A stretch of 64,000 nt of DNA from Acinetobacter courvalinii (GTDB lineage: Bacteria > Pseudomonadota > Gammaproteobacteria > Pseudomonadales > Moraxellaceae). Shown here one piece after another: positions 53,791 to 63,745 of this stretch. Below the pieces are notes generated by a model that was not told the DNA's origin, did no database searches, and saw nothing but the letters and a program-made list of their open reading frames with translations. Within the stretch, counting starts at the first letter, position 1; each line of letters begins with the position of its first letter. The translations under genes and the position numbers were made by a program. The stretch is from NCBI RefSeq assembly GCF_014635545.1, contig NZ_BMDA01000004.1, forward strand, positions 124,001 to 188,000. The letters run 5' to 3'.

Positions 53791-56469
53791 TTAAAATTTG
53801 TAGGTGCCTCTTAGGAAATATGCTCGACCTGTGACATCGCTATAGCGTGGGTCATAACCATATTGGAAGTTGTCTAATACATTCGATGCAGATGGTTCAG
53901 CATCAAATATATTTTTTATACCTGCAGTAAGTTCTAGATTTTTAAAGCCTTTATAGGTTCCTGAAATGTTGTAGAGGGTGTAGTCACTAACACGGTGATT
54001 GTCATATTTATCATCCCCCGTTTCATTCTGGTCTTTATAACCTCGATAGAATTCTTGCTCGAATACCATTTTCCAGTTTTCGTAGCTCCAATTTACATTT
54101 GCAACATGCTTCCAGCGTAAAATTGCAGGATCATCGTACTTGCCTGCATAGCCATCCCAAGTTCCGCCTTTTTCTTCTTGTCTGTCATAATTAATAATAT
54201 AGGTACCATCAATTCCAAAGCCAAAGCGACCTGTTACGGTCATTGGGGAGAGATAATTGAGGGCAAGGTCAATCCCTTGAGTTTTAACCCCGCCCATATT
54301 GGTTAATGCACTATTGATATATTGGAGACGACCATCATCTCCACGAATGAAGCGATCTGCATATTTTTCCGGATCACCAAAGATCATGGCTTCACCAATA
54401 CTATTAATCAGTCCATCGATTTTGATGTTGTAATAGTCGGCAGAGAAAACAAGATTCTTAATCGGCTCTACGACGAAACCAGCCGTGATCGAGGTAGATT
54501 CTTCCGGTTGCAAACCTTTAGTTCCACCTTGAGTACGATAAAACTGTGTATTACATTCGGTCTTATATTGATCTGAGATGGCTTGGCCATTTGGGCAAAG
54601 CACAGGATCATTGTATTTCGCTCCAGTATAGGTCTTACTCTGAGGTGCATTGATGTCATACAGACTTGGTGCACGGAAACCTGTACTATAAGATGTACGG
54701 AACATTAACTGTTTTAAAGGTTCCCAACGGAAGGCGACTTTGGGATTGAAAGTATCACCAAAATCACTGTATTTGTCATAACGGGCAGCAAGTTGGGCTT
54801 CTAGTGTTTTGGTAACGGGTATATGTAGCTCAGTAAAAACAGCTGTGATATCGCGTTTACCTTTACTTTCTGGTTTGTCTGGATCAATACCGCTCCCTGG
54901 AACTTGTTTTACAATTTCTGAGTTAACATTTGCTTTCCAGTCTTGAGAACTAAAGCTTCCCCCGAATGCAAAGCCAACATCACCAGCGGGAAGGGTATAA
55001 ATTGGACGACTGACATTAAAGTCAAATGTCGTTGCCGTTAAGGTGCCTTTATTGGTATCTCCCTTAACTTCAAATGATTGCCATATATTTTGATCCGCAC
55101 TTGGACCAAATGGATTCAGTTTCCCAGCATTTAAAGCAGCTTGTACTTGGCTCTGATTGAGGTAACCGCCAGCAAAACCATCTGTTGCTTCACTGCGTGC
55201 ATAGGAAATCCCCGTGTTGATATCCCATCCATACGCTTCACCTTCCAAAGCAAGTAGTGCTCGATGTGATTCATTGACAGGATTAGATATACGATTTCCT
55301 GCCTGCGAACGTAAATAAAGTTCTAAAGGTTCGCCACTTAAACCACTGACAGCAGGGGTAATACCATTTCCTGGGTAATAAGGACTTGTTGAGGGAAGCG
55401 TAACCGAACGGCTGTAAACATCAGGGGCAATAGACGTTGTAACTTCGTTACGTGAATAAATATATTCACCAATAGCATTAAAATTGTCATTTAATTTGAA
55501 CGTGCCGCGTCCGAGTGCAGAAATTGTTTCTGATTTTGGAACGATACCGATCAATGCTTGAGTATTTAGATAGCACAGTTCACCATCTGAAACGGTATTT
55601 GGAGCATTATTACATGCTGTACTTGCATAAGGGTTGCCAAGTTTTCCTGTTTTCGGATCACGAAAATTGGCTGGAAAACCATTGGCTGAACTGGCATCAA
55701 TTCCTAATTCCGGAAGAAGCCCGCCTCGTTTACTGGCTTTACGATCTCTTGCCATAATGTCATTTGAACGGCGGTAATCAATGACGCCCATCACATTAAA
55801 ACCTTGTTCCTCCAGATCTCCGTAGCCACCAAATATTGAGACATCCTGCTTATCACCGCCACTTTCTTCAGGCTGGATTAAACCCGCGCTAATATTTAAT
55901 CCTTCAAAGGACTTTTTGGTAATAAAATTGATTACGCCTGCAATCGCATCTGCCCCATAAATTGCAGAAGCGCCATCACGGAGGATTTCGATACGATCAA
56001 CCATCGCCATTGGAATAATATTCAAGTTGGTTGTTGATGTACTAAAAGGGCTATACGCTAAACGGCGACCATTCAATAAAATCAAAGTCTTGTCGGTACC
56101 TAAAGCACGTAAATTCGCTGATGAACCTTCGGTATTACTTGCTCCCACATTTTGGGCGGTTGCGAAACCAGCCTGGTTAGCACTCACTTTGGTTAACGCT
56201 TCTTCAACGGTGGTCACGCCTTGTTTAGCAAGGTCGTCGGCTTTGATAATGGTAATCGGCGAGGCACTTTGAGCTGCAACGCCTTTGATGGAAGATCCCG
56301 TCACGGCGACCTTAACCACCTTGGTGGGTTTTTCTTCAGTTGTTGAGTCCGCGTCGGCAGCATGTGCCATGGTTAGACACAGCATACTTAAACTCAAGGT
56401 GCTCAGTTTAAGTAGGGTTTTGCTCGTTTTTGACGTAGCGTTAGGTTGAGCGAAGTTGGCTTTTTTCAT
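53791..56469 (-). CDS. TonB-dependent outer membrane receptor
   Basis: An 892-aa receptor. The signal peptide ends at AHA near residue 37, followed by a TonB-box-like KVVKVAVTGSS. The plug domain has ITIIKADDLAKQGVTTVEEAL, NLRALGTDKTLILLNGRRLA and VDRIEILRDGASAIYGADAIAGVINFITK. The rest is a 22-strand barrel ending in Phe (LRGTYKF). It belongs to the broad class common in Xanthomonas and sphingomonads rather than to a named siderophore receptor. Adjacent tonB-exb genes and divergent peptide-uptake genes suggest a peptide-like substrate, which is inference. Confidence 0.93.
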   Translation of the reverse strand: MKKANFAQPNATSKTSKTLLKLSTLSLSMLCLTMAHAADADSTTEEKPTKVVKVAVTGSSIKGVAAQSASPITIIKADDLAKQGVTTVEEALTKVSANQAGFATAQNVGASNTEGSSANLRALGTDKTLILLNGRRLAYSPFSTSTTNLNIIPMAMVDRIEILRDGASAIYGADAIAGVINFITKKSFEGLNISAGLIQPEESGGDKQDVSIFGGYGDLEEQGFNVMGVIDYRRSNDIMARDRKASKRGGLLPELGIDASSANGFPANFRDPKTGKLGNPYASTACNNAPNTVSDGELCYLNTQALIGIVPKSETISALGRGTFKLNDNFNAIGEYIYSRNEVTTSIAPDVYSRSVTLPSTSPYYPGNGITPAVSGLSGEPLELYLRSQAGNRISNPVNESHRALLALEGEAYGWDINTGISYARSEATDGFAGGYLNQSQVQAALNAGKLNPFGPSADQNIWQSFEVKGDTNKGTLTATTFDFNVSRPIYTLPAGDVGFAFGGSFSSQDWKANVNSEIVKQVPGSGIDPDKPESKGKRDITAVFTELHIPVTKTLEAQLAARYDKYSDFGDTFNPKVAFRWEPLKQLMFRTSYSTGFRAPSLYDINAPQSKTYTGAKYNDPVLCPNGQAISDQYKTECNTQFYRTQGGTKGLQPEESTSITAGFVVEPIKNLVFSADYYNIKIDGLINSIGEAMIFGDPEKYADRFIRGDDGRLQYINSALTNMGGVKTQGIDLALNYLSPMTVTGRFGFGIDGTYIINYDRQEEKGGTWDGYAGKYDDPAILRWKHVANVNWSYENWKMVFEQEFYRGYKDQNETGDDKYDNHRVSDYTLYNISGTYKGFKNLELTAGIKNIFDAEPSASNVLDNFQYGYDPRYSDVTGRAYFLRGTYKF

Positions 56470-57115
56470 TGTTTATTGAACCCCTAATGGTTTGCCACTC
56501 TAAAATTAGATAAATCCGTTTTAGCAAGACCTGTGCCAAGCCCTATTTTTAGATTTCGCTTAATGTAGAATAAATTATGTAAAAGTGTTTTAGTTTTTAT
56601 TTATAAGCTTTTCATATTTTTACCAATTATTAAAAACATAAAATAATAAAGAATGTGGGGTATTTGTCATAAAGTACCAATTAATGTGTTCTTCTCCTAC
56701 GCATTAAAATGAATCATAACGTTTTATTTTTGCTTTTTTATAGTGCAAAAGCTTCTCTATCCACAGAAAACATGTATTTTATTAATATGATTTCATGGAA
56801 ATGGGAATTAATATAAAAAAATATGATTTGGCAGAAAGTTACTTTTATTTAAGATGCCTGAAAACCGGAATGGCATTAAAATATTTATGGTCAAAAAATA
56901 AGCATTATTTTTTTATTGGAAAAGTGGCACGAAATTCGCTAGTTAATTTTTTTGTGATAAAGCATTCTTTCTTGGGATTAATTTTTTCCAAATGATAAAT
57001 TTTTATTAAACAAATGATTTTATGATAAAAATTTTTCAAGGTTAATCTAAAGAAGAGAAATGGTTGTGGTGTTGAATGCTATGCGAAAGTCTAGTATTTA
57101 TTAAAAAACGATGAT
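56470..57115. other. 646-bp divergent region between receptor and peptide-uptake genes
   Basis: A very AT-rich region that must hold the promoters of both divergent operons. A TGGCAC-N5-TCGCT box at 56925-56940 fits the GG-N10-GC spacing of a sigma54 promoter reading toward the binding-protein gene. A 66-codon frame at 56795-56995 lacks a ribosome site and is not considered a gene. No clear Fur box was found. Confidence 0.5.
56925..56940 (+). promoter_or_regulatory. sigma54-like (-24/-12) promoter candidate
   Basis: TGGCACGAAATTCGCT matches the -24 element exactly and the -12 element except one base (TCGC for TTGC), with GG and GC ten bases apart. It lies 176 bases before the first binding-protein start. 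Chance occurrence cannot be excluded. Confidence 0.3.
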
Positions 57116-58912
57116 GTGAGTATTAAGTTGAAGTCTATTTTTATTACGGTCACTGTTTTATCCAGTGTAGTTGCATGTATGCCCATGGTTTATGCAAAAA
57201 CACCAGCTCAAGCTGACAAAGTACTCCGTGTTGCTTTTGAGGCGCCAGATGATGGTTTTGATATGGTTAAAACCTTCAACTACTATAGTGGAAATGTCGC
57301 TGATGTTATTTTTGAAAGACTGGTTCAATATGATTATCTGGCAGATCCCGTTAAACTAATGCCTGGAACTGCACAAAGTTTACCGGTCATTGAAAAAAAT
57401 GGACAGGTGTATACCTTTAAAATAAAGTCAGGTATTTATTTTACGGATGATCCCGCATTTAAAGGTAAGCGCAGGGAGCTGGTGGCTGAAGACTATGTTT
57501 ATTCCATTAAACGCATTTTAGATCCTAAAAATCATGCTTCATCATTTTCTTTTATTGATAATAAAATTGTCGGTGCCAATGCGCTGATTGAACAGGCAAA
57601 GAAAACTGGAAATTTTAATTATGATGCCAAGATTGAAGGGATCAAGGCACTCGATAAATATACGATTCAATTTACGCTGACGCAACCTGATTATAACTTT
57701 CCTTATATTCTGGCTTATAGTTCATTTGGGGCAACTGCACGTGAAGTGGTTGAATACTATAAAGATCGTTTGGCTATGCATCCTGTCGGTACGGGCCCTT
57801 ATATGCTGAGTAAATATGTCCCTCGCAGCAAGATCGAACTGGTTGCCAATCCGGATTACCGGGGTTTTGTCTGGAACTTTAAATCGACGGGCACGGCTTG
57901 GGACAATCAACTGGTTAAGGAAATGAGCGGCAAGCAGATGCCACAAATCGGCAAGGTCAATATCAGTATTATTGAAGAAGAACAGTCGCGCTGGCTGGCA
58001 TTTCAGTCCAAGCAGCTCGATTTTGACAAAGTCACCTCAAATGCGATTCCTAAAGTGCTTGATCACAACAATCAACTCAAGCCCGCCATAAAAAAACAGG
58101 GGATTCGCCTGTATGCCAATAAAGAGGCTGAGATTACTTATTCGATGTTGAATATGCGTGATCCGGTAGTCGGCGGGAAGAGTCTGGACAAAATTGCCTT
58201 AAGGCGAGCAATCGCAATGTCGTTTAATGTGAATGAATATATTCGCATATTACGAAAAGGCCAGGCAGTGAAGGCTGAAATGCTGGTTCCTGCAGGGATT
58301 AGTGGGCATAACCCCGATTACCGCAGTAGCATTGGCTACAATCCTGTATTGGCCAATAAACTGCTGGATCATTTCGGTTATAAAAAGGGTGCCGATGGTT
58401 ATCGTAACCTACCTAATGGCAAAGCTTTAACCTTAAAAATCAATACTGAAAGTGGCTCATCTTCAGTAATGTATTCTGAATTATGGAAGAAAAATCTGGA
58501 CGCAATCGGGATACGTGCTGATTTTAAAGTCAGTAATTTTGCCGATAACCTAAAAGCGGCCACGCAGTGTCAATATATGATGTGGAGTGGTGCATGGCAT
58601 GCCGACTATCCTGAAGGGGAAAACTTCACTCAGTTACTTTATGGACCTAATGTTGGACGCGGTAATCAGTCCTGTTATCAATCTACTGCTTATGACAATT
58701 TATATAAGCAGGCCATGCAGCAACCACCTGAAAAACGCATACCATTCTATGAAAAAATGAGTCGCCAGATTGAGGCCGACAATACCTGGATTTTACAGGA
58801 TACACGGATTCGCAACTGGTTGATTCAACCAGAAGTTCAGGGGTTTAAGGCTCATCCTATTATGAATACCAATTGGCAATACCTTGATATTGCTTCACCA
58901 AATCAAAAATAA
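57116..58912 (+). CDS. oligopeptide-type ABC transporter substrate-binding protein, copy 1
   Basis: A 598-aa periplasmic binding protein of family 5 (OppA/DppA type). The signal peptide ends at VYA near residue 28. DKVLRVAFEAPDDGFD begins the fold. LVAEDYVYSIKRILDP near residue 123 and MHPVGTGPYMLSKYVPRSKIEL near 222 are family landmarks. The start is a GTG at 57116 with a weak ribosome site. It is followed after five bases by a paralogue and then by the M3 peptidase and permeases, so it is the first gene of a peptide-import operon. The specificity is unknown. Confidence 0.9.
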   Translation: MSIKLKSIFITVTVLSSVVACMPMVYAKTPAQADKVLRVAFEAPDDGFDMVKTFNYYSGNVADVIFERLVQYDYLADPVKLMPGTAQSLPVIEKNGQVYTFKIKSGIYFTDDPAFKGKRRELVAEDYVYSIKRILDPKNHASSFSFIDNKIVGANALIEQAKKTGNFNYDAKIEGIKALDKYTIQFTLTQPDYNFPYILAYSSFGATAREVVEYYKDRLAMHPVGTGPYMLSKYVPRSKIELVANPDYRGFVWNFKSTGTAWDNQLVKEMSGKQMPQIGKVNISIIEEEQSRWLAFQSKQLDFDKVTSNAIPKVLDHNNQLKPAIKKQGIRLYANKEAEITYSMLNMRDPVVGGKSLDKIALRRAIAMSFNVNEYIRILRKGQAVKAEMLVPAGISGHNPDYRSSIGYNPVLANKLLDHFGYKKGADGYRNLPNGKALTLKINTESGSSSVMYSELWKKNLDAIGIRADFKVSNFADNLKAATQCQYMMWSGAWHADYPEGENFTQLLYGPNVGRGNQSCYQSTAYDNLYKQAMQQPPEKRIPFYEKMSRQIEADNTWILQDTRIRNWLIQPEVQGFKAHPIMNTNWQYLDIASPNQK

Positions 58913-58926
58913 GTGATGTGTATACG

Positions 58927-60744
58927 ATGAAGCAAAATTTTAAAATTTCTATTTTGCGTGCAGGACTGGCACTGGTATTGGGGACGACCCTAGGTTCAGG
59001 TTTCAGCTCAGTACAAGCCAAAAACCCTGCCGATCCCAAAAAAGTCTTGCGTTATGCTTTTCCGGTGGCAGAAACGGGCTTTGATCCCGTGGCGACTCAA
59101 GATTTATATTCTGCCCATGTTTTATATTCTGTCTTTGAAACCCTCTATACCTATGACTATCTGGCATCTCCAGCAAAACTGGTTCCGAATACTGCGGTTG
59201 CCTTGCCCGAGGTCAGTGCAGATGGCCTGACCTATACCATCCGGCTAAAGAAAGGGATTTATTTTGCTGCTGATCCGGTATTTAAAGGCAAGCCCAGAGA
59301 GTTGACGGCAGCTGATTATGCCTATTCCTATAAGCGCTTACTGGACCCGAATTTACGCTCACCGAATAGTTGGTTATTTGAAGACAAAATTAACGGGATG
59401 GATGCTTTAATTCAACAGGCCAGTAAAACCGGAAAATTTAACTACGATCAGCCGATCAGCGGATTACAGACACCAGATCGTTATACCTTGGTGATTCGTC
59501 TGAAAGAACCGAATCATAATTTCCCTATGCTGCTTGCCCATCAACCGACAGGAGCAGTCGCCCGTGAAGTGATTGAACATTATCGGGATAAAACAACAGG
59601 CTATGCCATGGCGCATCCCGTCGGAACAGGCCCTTATGTGCTGGCACACTGGACGCCAGGTTCACGGATTATTTTGAAAGCCAACCCTGATTATCGCGGT
59701 TTTAACTGGAACTTTAAGGCAAACACACCAGACGAGCAGAAAATCGTCCAGCAGATGCAAGGCAAAAAAATGCCGCAGATCGGAGTGATTGATATTCGCG
59801 TCATTGAAGAATCACAATCAGGATGGCTTGCTTTTCAGAAAGACGGTCTGGATTTATTCACACTGGACGGTGAGTTACCTGCACAAGCCTTACAGCAAGA
59901 TGGCAGCTTAAAGCCCGAGCTGGCCAAGAAAGGTATTCAATTGTCGCGTATACCGGATCCATCGATTGATTACTTGTACTGGAATATCCAGAATCCGGTG
60001 GTCGGTGGTTTTGGTAAAGATAAAATCGCCTTGCGCCGTGCCATGTCGATGGCCATTTCCAAAGATAAAATGATTACGATTCTGGCTAAAGGCAATGCTA
60101 AAAAACTGGAATCTCCGATTCCTTATGGGGTCGCGGGGCATGACCCTGAGTATAAAAGCAGTATTCCTTATTCGGTCAAGGCCGCAAATCTGTTACTGGA
60201 TCGGTATCACTATAAAGTCGGGGCCGATGGCTGGCGCAGACTGCCTGATGGCAAGCCGCTGGTGATTGAGTTTATGCCATCCACCAGCAGTGCCCGTAGT
60301 ATGCAAATGGCTGAACTACTCAAGAAAGACCTGAGCAATATCAAAATTAATATGGTATCCAAGCCCGTTCCTTTCGCGGAAGGTTTAAAGGTGGAAAAAC
60401 AGTGTAAGACCATGTTTAAAGCCTCTGCCTGGATTGCCGACTATCCCGATGCCGATAATTTTATGCAGTTATTCTATGGCAATAATATTCATGCCACTAA
60501 CCATACCTGCTTTAAATTACCAGAATATGACCGTTTATATGAACAATCCCTGAAACTGGACGATGGGCCTGAACGCGATATGTTATATCGCAAAATGTCA
60601 CGTCTTTTAGAGTTTTACTCACCCGTACAATTCGTCTCGACCCGTTATCGGACTGTGGTCGCACAGCCTCGGGTGCTGGGCTATAAAAAGCATCCTATCT
60701 TGCCAGCCGAGTGGATGTACATTGATATACAAGATAAGAAATAA
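58927..60744 (+). CDS. oligopeptide-type ABC transporter substrate-binding protein, copy 2
   Basis: A 605-aa paralogue of the upstream protein. The signal peptide ends at VQA near residue 32, then KKVLRYAFPVAETGFDPV. It shares the landmarks ELTAADYAYSYKRLLDP, AHPVGTGPYVLAHWTPGSR and a near-identical KANPDYRGFNWNFKANT. Cysteine-containing KQCKTMFKASAWIADYPDADNF near the C-terminus parallels copy 1. The ATG at 58927 is preferred over a GTG at 58918. Two binding proteins for one permease pair imply a broadened substrate range. Confidence 0.9.
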   Translation: MKQNFKISILRAGLALVLGTTLGSGFSSVQAKNPADPKKVLRYAFPVAETGFDPVATQDLYSAHVLYSVFETLYTYDYLASPAKLVPNTAVALPEVSADGLTYTIRLKKGIYFAADPVFKGKPRELTAADYAYSYKRLLDPNLRSPNSWLFEDKINGMDALIQQASKTGKFNYDQPISGLQTPDRYTLVIRLKEPNHNFPMLLAHQPTGAVAREVIEHYRDKTTGYAMAHPVGTGPYVLAHWTPGSRIILKANPDYRGFNWNFKANTPDEQKIVQQMQGKKMPQIGVIDIRVIEESQSGWLAFQKDGLDLFTLDGELPAQALQQDGSLKPELAKKGIQLSRIPDPSIDYLYWNIQNPVVGGFGKDKIALRRAMSMAISKDKMITILAKGNAKKLESPIPYGVAGHDPEYKSSIPYSVKAANLLLDRYHYKVGADGWRRLPDGKPLVIEFMPSTSSARSMQMAELLKKDLSNIKINMVSKPVPFAEGLKVEKQCKTMFKASAWIADYPDADNFMQLFYGNNIHATNHTCFKLPEYDRLYEQSLKLDDGPERDMLYRKMSRLLEFYSPVQFVSTRYRTVVAQPRVLGYKKHPILPAEWMYIDIQDKK

Positions 60745-60770
60745 CCAACACATTAAATTGGAGAGAAAGA

Positions 60771-62783
60771 ATGGCGAAAAAAATATTGCAATTATCGAGT
60801 CTGGCTTTGTTATCCATGACGGCCATCGGCATGAGCCAGAATATCTGGGCTGAAAGAACCACCTTACCTATTTTAAAAACCGCGGCTAGTGCGCAATGGT
60901 GTGATGCCAACTTAGAAAAATTACAACAGCGTATTGCTCAACTTGAAAAACAAACAGTAAAACAGCAGTCTGATGCCGCACCAGTCTTGGCTGAGTGGGA
61001 TCAACTGATGGCAAGCTTTGAAGATTTTGCCGGACCGATCAGCTTATATAGCAATGTTGATCCGGATGCGAAATTGCGTAAAGCTGCCGAAGACTGTGAA
61101 GTCAAATTGAACCAGCTACAAACTGAAATTTATCAGAATCCGAAACTGTATCAGCGCATTAAAAATACTGTGGCAGCAGATGCCATTGATCGTAAATATC
61201 GTCAGGACATCCTCGATGCCTTTGAAGATACCGGTGTGCAATTAGCCCCTGAGAAGCGAGCTCGGGTGAAAACGATTTTTGATGAATTGACCAAACTTTC
61301 GCAAGAGTTCTCCCGTAATATCCGTGATAATCCGGAAAAACTGGAGTTTACCCCTGCGGGATTAAAGGGCTTACCTGACAGTTATATTGCAGGGTTAAAG
61401 AAAAATGACAAAGGTAATTATTTATTAGGCTTTGAATATCCTGAATATCAGCCTTTCATGGAACTGGCAGACAGCGATGCTGCACGTAAGCGTTATCAAA
61501 CCGCCTTTACCCGTCGTGGTACGGAAAAGAATCTGGTTTTACTGAAACAGATTATCGACTTGCGCTATGAACTGGCGCAGTTGTTTGGTCAGGCTAGTTA
61601 TGCTGATCTGGCCTTAAAAAAACGCATGGCGAAAACACCAAAAACAGTGAATAGCTTCTTGACGGATGTACATAAAGTGGTGGCACCACTCGAGCAAAAA
61701 GAAGTAGAAGAACTACGTGCGTTTAAAGCTAAAACCTTAAACACGCCGATTGAAAAAACAGAAATTAATCGCTGGAATGTGGGGTATTGGAGTGAAAAGC
61801 TGCGTAAAGCTAAATACCAGATTGATCAGGAAAAACTGCGTGATTATTTTCCAACTTTAGCCGCGCAAAAATGGCTATTTGCGATTTCTTCAGATCTGTA
61901 TGGCATCGAGTTTAAACCCGCCAAAGTTGATACATGGCAGGATGAAGTTGAATATTACGATGTGACAGACAAGAAAACCGGCGAAGTGCTGGGTGGCCTG
62001 TATATGGATAAATTCCCGCGTGAAGGCAAATATGGTCATGCAGCGGTGTGGGGCGTCTATGGGGGCAGCACTTTAAGCAAGCGTAAACCGATTTCTGTAC
62101 TGGTGACCAACTTTAACCGCAAAGGTTTAAATAGTGATGAGCTTGAAACCTTTGTGCATGAGTTTGGTCATGCCTTACATGGCATCCTGTCGAAAACCCG
62201 TTATTCAGGCCAGTCAGGAACCTCGGTAGAGCGTGATTTTGTTGAAGCGCCTTCACAAATGTATGAGGAATGGGCTCGCCGCAAAGAGACCTTAGCTAAA
62301 GTGGCGGATTATTGTGATCCAGCTTGTCCACGTGTGGATGATGCCCTGATTGCCCGTTTGAAATCGGTCCATAATTATGGACGTGGTATGCGTTATGCAC
62401 GTCAGACCCTGTATGCACAATACGACATGGCTTTGCATGGCGCCGATGCCTTGAAAGTCCGGCCGATGGATGTCTGGAAGAAAATGGAGTCAGTCACGGC
62501 ATTAGGCTATGTACCCACTACCGAATTTCCAGGCCAGTTTGGGCATTTGATGGGCTATCAGGCTGGCTACTATGGTTATATGTGGTCTGAAGTACTGGCG
62601 CTGGACATGTTGTCGGCTTTTGGGGACAACTTGAACAATCCGGTAGTTGGCCAACGCTATCGCCAAGCCATTCTGTCACAAGGCAGCCAAAAGGATGCAG
62701 CCCAACTGGTGAAAGACTTCTTAGGTCGAGAGCCTGATAACAAAGCATTTTTTAATGAAATTACTGGTCAACGGGTCAAATAA
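60771..62783 (+). CDS. exported M3-family zinc oligopeptidase
   Basis: A 670-aa metallopeptidase of the thimet oligopeptidase/Dcp family. It carries a signal peptide (LSSLALLSMTAIGMSQNIWA), so it should act in the periplasm, unlike the cytoplasmic PrlC and Dcp-type enzymes. The zinc site is H463-E464-F-G-H467, with the third ligand E492 in FVEAPSQMYEEW. The spacing of 29 residues is the family's. It probably trims peptides before or during import by the flanking ABC system. GGAGAG precedes the ATG. Confidence 0.94.
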   Translation: MAKKILQLSSLALLSMTAIGMSQNIWAERTTLPILKTAASAQWCDANLEKLQQRIAQLEKQTVKQQSDAAPVLAEWDQLMASFEDFAGPISLYSNVDPDAKLRKAAEDCEVKLNQLQTEIYQNPKLYQRIKNTVAADAIDRKYRQDILDAFEDTGVQLAPEKRARVKTIFDELTKLSQEFSRNIRDNPEKLEFTPAGLKGLPDSYIAGLKKNDKGNYLLGFEYPEYQPFMELADSDAARKRYQTAFTRRGTEKNLVLLKQIIDLRYELAQLFGQASYADLALKKRMAKTPKTVNSFLTDVHKVVAPLEQKEVEELRAFKAKTLNTPIEKTEINRWNVGYWSEKLRKAKYQIDQEKLRDYFPTLAAQKWLFAISSDLYGIEFKPAKVDTWQDEVEYYDVTDKKTGEVLGGLYMDKFPREGKYGHAAVWGVYGGSTLSKRKPISVLVTNFNRKGLNSDELETFVHEFGHALHGILSKTRYSGQSGTSVERDFVEAPSQMYEEWARRKETLAKVADYCDPACPRVDDALIARLKSVHNYGRGMRYARQTLYAQYDMALHGADALKVRPMDVWKKMESVTALGYVPTTEFPGQFGHLMGYQAGYYGYMWSEVLALDMLSAFGDNLNNPVVGQRYRQAILSQGSQKDAAQLVKDFLGREPDNKAFFNEITGQRVK

Positions 62784-62795
62784 GGATTTGCCATT

Positions 62796-63734
62796 ATGCT
62801 TGCTTATGTCGTGCGTAGACTATGGCAAATGATCCCGACCATGTTGGGTGTTATTTTGCTGATTTTCTTTTTATTTAACTGGGTGGGGGGCGATCCTGCA
62901 TACATTCTGGCAGGAAAGATGTCTAACCCGGAGCAAATCGAAAACATCCGTAAACAGTTGGGCGTAGATCAACCTTACTACGTACAGCTATGGATTTTTA
63001 TCAAGCAGATTCTGAGCTTTGATTATGGTGTCAGCTGGAGTACCGGTGAATCGGTCTCACAGATTATTCTGACCCGTTTAGGGCCATCACTGACGTTATT
63101 GATTCCACTGACGATTTTACAAACCGTAATTTCAATTATCTTGGCTCTGGCGGTTGCTTCGGTACGTGGCTCGCTGACAGACCGTATGGTGATGATGCTG
63201 TGCACCATTGGTATGTCGATCAGTATTCTGGTGTATATCATTGTCTTCCAGTACGTTTTGGCTTATCAACTGAGCTGGTTTCCGGTGCAGGGCTGGAGTG
63301 ATCATTTCAGTGAAAACCTGTTTCAATACGCCCTATTACCGATCCTGATTATGCTGGTGGTAAGTATTGCACCGACTTTACGGCTGTATCGCAGTTTTGT
63401 GCTGGATGAGATTCATCAGGATTATGTACGTACCGCCCGTGCCAAAGGTGTGGGCGAATCGCGTGTACTGGGTGTGCATGTGCTGCGTAACGCGTCCATC
63501 CCGATTGTGACCGAAGTCATGGCAAGTTTACCGGCTTTGTTAATTGGTGCCTTCCTGATTGAGCGTTTTTTTGGCATCCCGGGAATTGGACGGGAAATCA
63601 TTATCGCAGTAGAGCGTAGCGATTTTCCGGTAATCAAGGCAATTACGGTCTATATCGCTGCAATGACCATGATTTTTAACCTGATCGCCGATCTGATTTA
63701 TAAGCTCCTCGATCCTCGTGTTCAGTTGAAGTAG
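62796..63734 (+). CDS. peptide ABC transporter permease (DppB/OppB type)
   Basis: A 312-aa inner membrane permease with about six helices. It opens MLAYVVRRLWQMIPTMLGVILLIFFL, and GGDPAYILAGKMSNPEQIENIRKQLGVDQP is the family's first periplasmic region. The EAA loop is YVRTARAKGVGESRVLGVHVLRN near residues 207-230, which contacts the ATPase. It ends YKLLDPRVQLK. It starts 12 bases after the peptidase stop and is followed after 11 bases by a second permease. Confidence 0.95.
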   Translation: MLAYVVRRLWQMIPTMLGVILLIFFLFNWVGGDPAYILAGKMSNPEQIENIRKQLGVDQPYYVQLWIFIKQILSFDYGVSWSTGESVSQIILTRLGPSLTLLIPLTILQTVISIILALAVASVRGSLTDRMVMMLCTIGMSISILVYIIVFQYVLAYQLSWFPVQGWSDHFSENLFQYALLPILIMLVVSIAPTLRLYRSFVLDEIHQDYVRTARAKGVGESRVLGVHVLRNASIPIVTEVMASLPALLIGAFLIERFFGIPGIGREIIIAVERSDFPVIKAITVYIAAMTMIFNLIADLIYKLLDPRVQLK

Positions 63735-63745
63735 AGGAGAGCACA

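Noticed and set aside
56795-56995. 66-codon frame between the receptor and the binding-protein genes
   Set aside because: No Shine-Dalgarno, AT-driven composition (Lys, Phe, Tyr, Leu) and no recognisable features; probably chance in AT-rich DNA.
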